A stretch of 64,000 nucleotides of DNA from Sva-07 sp963698565 (GTDB lineage: Bacteria > Actinomycetota > Acidimicrobiia > Acidimicrobiales > Ilumatobacteraceae): the NCBI GenBank assembly GCA_963698565.1, contig CAVORH010000039.1, forward strand, positions 124,001 through 188,000, in the 5' to 3' direction. Shown piece after piece: positions 59,712-64,000 of the stretch. Each line of letters begins with the position of its first letter. Position 1 is the first letter of the stretch. The position numbers and the translations under genes were made by a program. Under the pieces are notes generated by a model. That model saw nothing but the letters and a program-made list of their open reading frames with translations. It ran no database searches and was not told the origin of the DNA.

Positions 59712-60449
59712 ATGCCGACGCTCGCATGGATCGTCATCGCCGGCGTGGCGATGAGTCTGCTCGCGCTCGTCGGAACGGTCACGGCGTTCATGCCTCCTGC
59801 CCGGCTGGAGCGCATCGTGCTCCCGATCGTGGGGCTTGCAGCAGGATCGCTGCTCGGTGGCGCCATGTTCCACATGCTTCCCGAGTCGATCGACGCGACC
59901 GGCAATCGCCTCGGCGTCTACGTCGCCTTCGTGGCCGGTTTCGTCGTGTTCTTCGTCCTCGAGCAGTTCCTGCACTGGCACCACTGCCATCGGACGGACC
60001 ACTCGACCCACCGCCCGCTCGGCTACCTGATCCTGATGGCGGACGGCCTCCACAACTTCATCGGCGGGCTCGCCGTCGGCGGCGCCTTCGTCGTCGACGT
60101 GCGCGTCGGCATCGTGGCCTGGCTCGTGGCCGCCGCTCACGAGATTCCCCAGGAACTCGGCGACTTCGGAGTCCTGATCCACAGCGGGTGGCAGCGTCGA
60201 TCCGCGCTGTTCTGGAACTTCGCCTCAGCGCTGACGTTCCTCCTCGGATCCCTGGTCGCGTACGCGATGGCCGAGCACGTCGAGGTCGCCTACCTGCTTC
60301 CCTTCGCGGCCGGGAACTTCGTCTACATCGCAGCCGCCGACCTCCTCCCGGAGATCGCTTCGGAGGAACGCACACGCGACAAGGTCGAGACGACAGCGGC
60401 GTTCGTCGCCGGTCTGGTCGTCCTGCTGGCCGCCACGCTGCTCGCGTGA
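59712..60449 (+). CDS. ZIP-family divalent metal transporter
   Basis: This 245-residue membrane protein has eight predicted helices. HMLPESID in helix two, the histidine-rich loop HWHHCHRTDHSTHRP, the transport motif MADGLHNFIGGLAVGG and AAAHEIPQELGDFGVLI (the ZIP signature with metal-binding His and Glu) are all present. Bacterial ZIPs move zinc and similar ions. No Zur or MntR site is visible upstream. Confidence 0.9.
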   Translation: MPTLAWIVIAGVAMSLLALVGTVTAFMPPARLERIVLPIVGLAAGSLLGGAMFHMLPESIDATGNRLGVYVAFVAGFVVFFVLEQFLHWHHCHRTDHSTHRPLGYLILMADGLHNFIGGLAVGGAFVVDVRVGIVAWLVAAAHEIPQELGDFGVLIHSGWQRRSALFWNFASALTFLLGSLVAYAMAEHVEVAYLLPFAAGNFVYIAAADLLPEIASEERTRDKVETTAAFVAGLVVLLAATLLA

Positions 60450-60483
60450 GGTGGCCGCAGCCGGGAGTTGCTTGACTGTCGGC

Positions 60484-61314
60484 ATGGGGAGCGCCTCGGA
60501 CCATCGCCGTGAACTCGCCGAGTTCCTGCGATCGCGTCGCGAGTCGACGCGCCCCGAACAGGTCGGCCTGCCGAGCGGACGGGGACGCCGCACACCGGGC
60601 CTGCGGCGTGAGGAGGTGGCGATGCTCGCCGGCGTGTCGCTCACCTGGTACACGTGGCTCGAACAGGGTCGGCGGATCAACGCCTCGAACGACGTGCTCC
60701 TCGCGATCGGGCGGGCGCTGCGGCTCGACGAGGCCGGCCTCGACCACCTGCTGTCGTTGACCGAACCGGGCACGGCCACGATCGCTGCGCCGGCCGAGGC
60801 GCCGAGCGCGCTGGTGCGACTGCTCGATGCGCTGATGCCCGCTCCCGCGTACGTGCTCGGGCCCGTGTGGGAGTTCGTCGGATGGAACACTGCGCAGGCC
60901 CGGCTCTATCCCCGCATCGTCGAGCTCGAACCACCGCGCCGCAACCTGATGTGGGTGCTGTTCGCCGACCCGCACACACGCGAGCTGATCGTCGACTGGG
61001 ACATCCACGCTCGTCAGGCCCTGGCCGAGTTCCGGTCGGCGACCTCGTCGGTCCGCCACGACCCGGCGATGGTCGAGCTCGTCGAACTCCTCACGGCCGA
61101 GAGCACCGAGTTCGCCGACTGGTGGCGCGGCCACGACGTATCGGGCTTCGAGACCAGGCTGCGGCGGTTCCATCACCCCGCCGCCGGCGAGCTGACGTTC
61201 GAGTACCAGCAGCTCACCCCGGCCGAGTGGCCGGCACTGCGCGTCGTCGCACAGCTGCCGGTCCCCGGCGACGACTCCGCCGAGCGCCTCGCCGTGCGCC
61301 ACTACCTGGTCTGA
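60484..61314 (+). CDS. XRE-type transcriptional regulator with MmyB-like ligand domain
   Basis: This 276-residue regulator has RRELAEFLRSRRESTRPEQVGLP leading to the helix-turn-helix TPGLRREEVAMLAGVSLTWYTWLEQGR. After NDVLLAIGRALRLDE comes the MmyB-like sensor domain, about 105-275, with APAYVLGPVWEFVGWNTAQARLYP and FHHPAAGELTFEYQQLTP. This architecture is common in streptomycetes and related bacteria; the ligand is unknown. ATG 60484 is used; an ATG at 60451 would add 11 residues. Convergent with the ABC exporter genes. Confidence 0.88.
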   Translation: MGSASDHRRELAEFLRSRRESTRPEQVGLPSGRGRRTPGLRREEVAMLAGVSLTWYTWLEQGRRINASNDVLLAIGRALRLDEAGLDHLLSLTEPGTATIAAPAEAPSALVRLLDALMPAPAYVLGPVWEFVGWNTAQARLYPRIVELEPPRRNLMWVLFADPHTRELIVDWDIHARQALAEFRSATSSVRHDPAMVELVELLTAESTEFADWWRGHDVSGFETRLRRFHHPAAGELTFEYQQLTPAEWPALRVVAQLPVPGDDSAERLAVRHYLV

Positions 61315-61318
61315 CCCG

Positions 61319-61996
61319 CTATCCGGATCGGCCCGACGTCGCACGACCGTCGGACAGCTCGATGCGTCGGTCCGCGGCGCCGATCACCTTGTCGTCGTGG
61401 GTGGCGACCACCGCAGTGAGTTCCTGGTCGACCACGAGCGTGTGCAGCAGCCCCATGATCGCCTCGCCGGTGCGCGAGTCGAGCTGGCCGGTCGGTTCGT
61501 CGGCGATCAACACCTTCGGCCGGGCGGCGATCGCCCGAGCGATGGCGACGCGTTGCTGCTCGCCACCCGAGAGTTGGTCGGGACGGTGCTGTGAGCGGCC
61601 GGTGAGGCCCACCTGGTGCAGCACCTCGTCGACCCGTCGACGACGATCGGCCGCCGGCCAGGCGAGCAATCGCAGCGGCACCTCGACGTTCTCGGCGGCG
61701 GTGAGCACGGGCAGCAGACCGAACCCCTGGAAGATGTGGGCGATCGTCGTGCGCCGCAGATCGGTGAGCCCGGCATCGTCCATCGCCGTCAGGTCGTGAC
61801 CGTCGACGACGACCGTGCCCATGTCGGGCCGATCGAGCCCGCCCATCACGTTGAGCAACGTGGTCTTCCCGCTGCCCGACCGGCCGTGCACGACGGCGAA
61901 AGCGCCGGCGGGGATCGCGAGGGTGACCCCACGGAGTGCGCGGACCGGCTCGGTCGCCGTGGGAAACGACCGCTCGACATCGGTCAGGACGATCAT
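61319..61996 (-). CDS. ABC transporter ATP-binding protein (LolD/MacB type)
   Basis: This 225-residue ATPase has Walker A VVHGRSGSGKTTLLNVMGGL, IAHIFQGFGLLPVLTAAENV, signature QLSGGEQQRVAIARAIA and Walker B VLIADEPTGQLDSRTG. The H-loop is in VVATHDDKVIGAADRRIEL. It is in the subclass that pairs with FtsX/MacB-type permeases. It follows the other ATPase by 11 bases and probably forms an exporter with the permease off the right edge. Confidence 0.9.
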   Translation of the reverse strand: MIVLTDVERSFPTATEPVRALRGVTLAIPAGAFAVVHGRSGSGKTTLLNVMGGLDRPDMGTVVVDGHDLTAMDDAGLTDLRRTTIAHIFQGFGLLPVLTAAENVEVPLRLLAWPAADRRRRVDEVLHQVGLTGRSQHRPDQLSGGEQQRVAIARAIAARPKVLIADEPTGQLDSRTGEAIMGLLHTLVVDQELTAVVATHDDKVIGAADRRIELSDGRATSGRSG

Positions 61997-62007
61997 GTCG
62001 GACCCGA

Positions 62008-62988
62008 TCACGGGTCGTCTCCACGCGGCCGCCATCCGGCATCGGGATCGGCCTCCGCGGCAGCGTCGGCGTCGGCGACGTCGGCGCCCGGCCGGTCGAC
62101 GCGTCGCGGGGCCGATTCGGGCCAGACACCGATGTGGTCGCGCTCGAGTTCGAGCCGCACGCGACGCTCGAGCTCGAGCGCGTTGACGTAGTGCTCGGGG
62201 AGTTGCATCCGGCCGGCAGCATCGAGCACGGCGTACTCCTGGCTGATCACACCGTCGGCACCGCCGCGGTCGCGGAGCGTCTCGGTGCTGATGCGGCCGT
62301 CACGGATCGCGATCGTGCGATCGACGTGTCCGGACACCAACGGGTCGTGGGTGACGATCAACCCGGTGACGCCGAGTTCGACGTTGACGGTGCGCAACAC
62401 GGCCACGATCTCCTCTGCCGTCGTCGTGTCGAGTTCGCCGGTCGGCTCGTCGGCGAGCAGGACCGAGGGCTCGTTGGCGAGCGCCACGGCGATCGCCACC
62501 CGCTGCTGTTCGCCTCCCGACAGCTGCTGCGGGCGATGGTGGGCCCGATCGGCGAGCCCGACGAGATCGAGCAGCTCGCTGGCCCGGCGGAACCGGTCCC
62601 GCTTGCCGGCACCGGTCAACGTCATCGGGAACTCGACGTTCGCCTGCGCGTCGAGGTACGGCAGGAGGTTGCGGGCCGTCTGTTGCCAGATGAAGCCGAT
62701 GGCGTCGCGGCGGAACGCCGTGCGGTCGGCCGGACGCATCGCCATCAGGTCGCGACCGGCGACGACCGCTCGGCCGGCGGTCGGCTCGTCGAGCCCGCCG
62801 AGCACGTTCAACAGGGTCGACTTGCCGGAGCCCGAGGCTCCCACCAGGGTCACGAGCTCGCCGGGCTCGACCTCGAGGTCGAGGCCCTGGAGCGCGACCA
62901 CCTCGATCTCGGAGGTGGTGTAGATCTTGACGAGCCCGTCGCACACGATGCCGCCGTGACCCGATCGTGCTCCGAGCGGCGCCGTCAT
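62008..62988 (-). CDS. ABC transporter ATP-binding protein with C-terminal AbrB-like extension
   Basis: This 326-residue protein has a standard ATPase over residues 1-235: Walker A LVGASGSGKSTLLNVLGGL, FIWQQTARNLLPYLDAQANVEFP, signature LSGGEQQRVAIAVAL and Walker B VLLADEPTGELD. A further 90 residues include EYAVLDAAGRMQLPEHYVNAL (251-271 region) and RVRLELERDHIGVWP, which matches the swapped-hairpin AbrB/MazE pattern (GR-x-LP ... V-L-E). The last 35 residues are disordered, Asp/Ala-rich. The start ATG overlaps the permease stop (ATGA, 4 bases). The AbrB-like part might give self-association or DNA contact, which is speculation. Confidence 0.85.
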   Translation of the reverse strand: MTAPLGARSGHGGIVCDGLVKIYTTSEIEVVALQGLDLEVEPGELVTLVGASGSGKSTLLNVLGGLDEPTAGRAVVAGRDLMAMRPADRTAFRRDAIGFIWQQTARNLLPYLDAQANVEFPMTLTGAGKRDRFRRASELLDLVGLADRAHHRPQQLSGGEQQRVAIAVALANEPSVLLADEPTGELDTTTAEEIVAVLRTVNVELGVTGLIVTHDPLVSGHVDRTIAIRDGRISTETLRDRGGADGVISQEYAVLDAAGRMQLPEHYVNALELERRVRLELERDHIGVWPESAPRRVDRPGADVADADAAAEADPDAGWRPRGDDP

Positions 62989-64000
62989 CGCGACCCCGCC
63001 TCGCCGGCGACGCGGGTCGTGCGCTCCGTTCGGGCGACCGCGAGCCGCATCACCCCGACGGCGACCACGAACAAGGAGCCCATCACGGCGAACGTAGCCC
63101 CCACGACCACTGCCGCGACGTCCCGCCGCTCCGCACCGCCCGCCGGGCCGGTGCCGATGACCGACGCACCGAGCACGTCGAGGTCGAGACGTCCCTCGAG
63201 CGCGGTCACCGTGATCCACGCCGCGACCGCGGCGACCGCCAACCCGACGCCGACCAGGGGTGCGAGTTCCGCACTCACCGCTCGGCGGAACTCCGACCGG
63301 TCGGCTCCGAGCGCGGACAGCAGCTCGGCATCGCGTCGGCGACGTCGCATCGTGATCACCGTGGCGATCCCCACGTCCGCGACACCGAAGAGCCACGCGG
63401 CCGCTGCCGCAGCCGTGAAGGCACCGCGGGCGACGTCTCCCAACGGTCCGCCGGGGGCACCGCCCGACGAGTCGCGCAGCCACCACGCGATCGCGGCCGA
63501 CACCACCGCCACACAGGCCGCGACGGCGACGGCGACCACGAACGAGGGAGCGCTGCGCATCTCGGCCGCACGACGCAGACCGACCACGCGGCCGACGCCG
63601 AGGTCCAGGTGCCCGATCGTGCGACCGCGGCGCAGTACGGAGAGCCCGGCGACCGCGACGACCGCGACCGCGATCGGCACGAGGGCGAGCGGGAGGACGA
63701 CGAGGAGGTCGTTGCCGCCACCACCGGAGACGATGCCGCTGCGGCGCAACGACACGACCGACGCGACCGCGAGCGCGACCACCACCGTCGCACCGGCGCG
63801 CTGCCAGCGCGACCAGCCCGACGAACCCGGCCGACCGACCGTCGCGTGGGCGTCGCCGACCTGGAGCACGAGGTCGGCCAGGACGAGCATCACGGCGAAG
63901 ACGGCGACGACGCCGATCGTCGACGACGACGCCCCGCCGACCAGGGAGCGACCGACCAGCACTCCCGCCAGGACGCCGACCGCGACCACCACCGACGTGG
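62985..64000 (-). CDS. ABC transporter permease, FtsX/MacB-like (5' end outside window)
   Basis: At least 338 C-terminal residues of an integral membrane permease are visible, truncated at the right edge. Hydrophobic segments include AVMLVLADLVLQVG, AGATVVVALAVASVV, DLLVVLPLALVPIAVAVVAVAGL, FVVAVAVAACVAVVSAAIAW, FTAAAAAAWLFGVADVGIATVITM, LAPLVGVGLAVAAVAAWI and a final VVVGATFAVMGSLFVVAVGVM. The RRRRRDAELLSALGADRSEFRRAVSAE segment is the cytoplasmic coupling helix of FtsX-type proteins. It is coupled to the ATPase genes that follow. Substrate unknown. Confidence 0.8.
   Translation of the reverse strand, partial: TSVVVAVGVLAGVLVGRSLVGGASSSTIGVVAVFAVMLVLADLVLQVGDAHATVGRPGSSGWSRWQRAGATVVVALAVASVVSLRRSGIVSGGGGNDLLVVLPLALVPIAVAVVAVAGLSVLRRGRTIGHLDLGVGRVVGLRRAAEMRSAPSFVVAVAVAACVAVVSAAIAWWLRDSSGGAPGGPLGDVARGAFTAAAAAAWLFGVADVGIATVITMRRRRRDAELLSALGADRSEFRRAVSAELAPLVGVGLAVAAVAAWITVTALEGRLDLDVLGASVIGTGPAGGAERRDVAAVVVGATFAVMGSLFVVAVGVMRLAVARTERTTRVAGEAGSR

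Overview
The window is a 64 kb stretch of very GC-rich chromosome, almost fully coding on both strands, with no rRNA, tRNA, CRISPR, insertion sequence or prophage that I can see. A WhiB protein, a CGFC mycoredoxin, PafB/PafC, Ku with a LigD polymerase, F420 biosynthesis (CofC) with F420-type luciferase-like oxidoreductases, Gram-positive-style lipoproteins and many apparently leaderless genes point to an actinobacterium. The flavour (short HU plus a separate Lys/Ala/Pro-rich protein, secreted proteins with a repeated 'PTR-DTR ... DV-G-F' domain, no mycolate genes) suggests Acidimicrobiia such as Ilumatobacter; that placement is inference.

Layout. 1-1.2 kb: end of a membrane protein, a small conserved protein and a VapBC-type toxin-antitoxin pair. 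1.2-11.5 kb: catabolic and lipid-type genes (two F420/LLM oxidoreductases, PI-PLC-like lipoprotein, acyl-CoA thioesterase, amidase, acyl-CoA synthetase, PLP lyase, amidohydrolase). 11.5-15.6 kb: winged-helix protein, an ArsR plus tandem SRPBCC pair, and a class C beta-lactamase-like lipoprotein. 15.7-17.5 kb: Ku and LigD-polymerase end-joining pair. 17.5-22.2 kb: membrane protein, lipoprotein, and two coupled genes (M24 peptidase, SGNH hydrolase) that each carry an apparent +1 frameshift. 22.2-27.4 kb: mycoredoxin, then a tightly packed CBS, cystathionine gamma-synthase/lyase, otsA, otsB operon. 27.5-32 kb: gpsA, unknown gene, rnhB on one strand; cofC and an LmbE deacetylase on the other. 32-35.6 kb: HU with a separate Lys-rich tail gene, PIN-PhoH ATPase, WhiB, DnaQ-like exonuclease. 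35.6-43.8 kb: pafBC, B12-binding mutase subunit, aldehyde dehydrogenase, CsoR/CstR-family sensor, pgi, pgl and a B12 mutase large subunit. 43.8-52.7 kb: RarD, lipoproteins, a complete liv-type ABC importer (G, F, H, M, J) and a secreted zinc peptidase. 52.7-64 kb: alpha/beta hydrolase, L,D-transpeptidase, glycosyltransferase, argG, M20 peptidase, glycine-zipper protein, ZIP transporter, XRE/MmyB regulator and an ABC exporter that runs off the right edge.

No stretch of more than about 300 bases lacks a gene; the largest gap is 32785-33063. Three sequence-wide patterns stand out. First, at least 22 genes have a TANNNT hexamer 6-9 bases before the start codon, the arrangement expected for leaderless transcripts. 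Second, two families of intergenic hairpins recur, one with GCGATGAGC arms and one with a ggggtcNGacccc apex. Third, operons are packed with 1-, 4- and 8-base start/stop overlaps.
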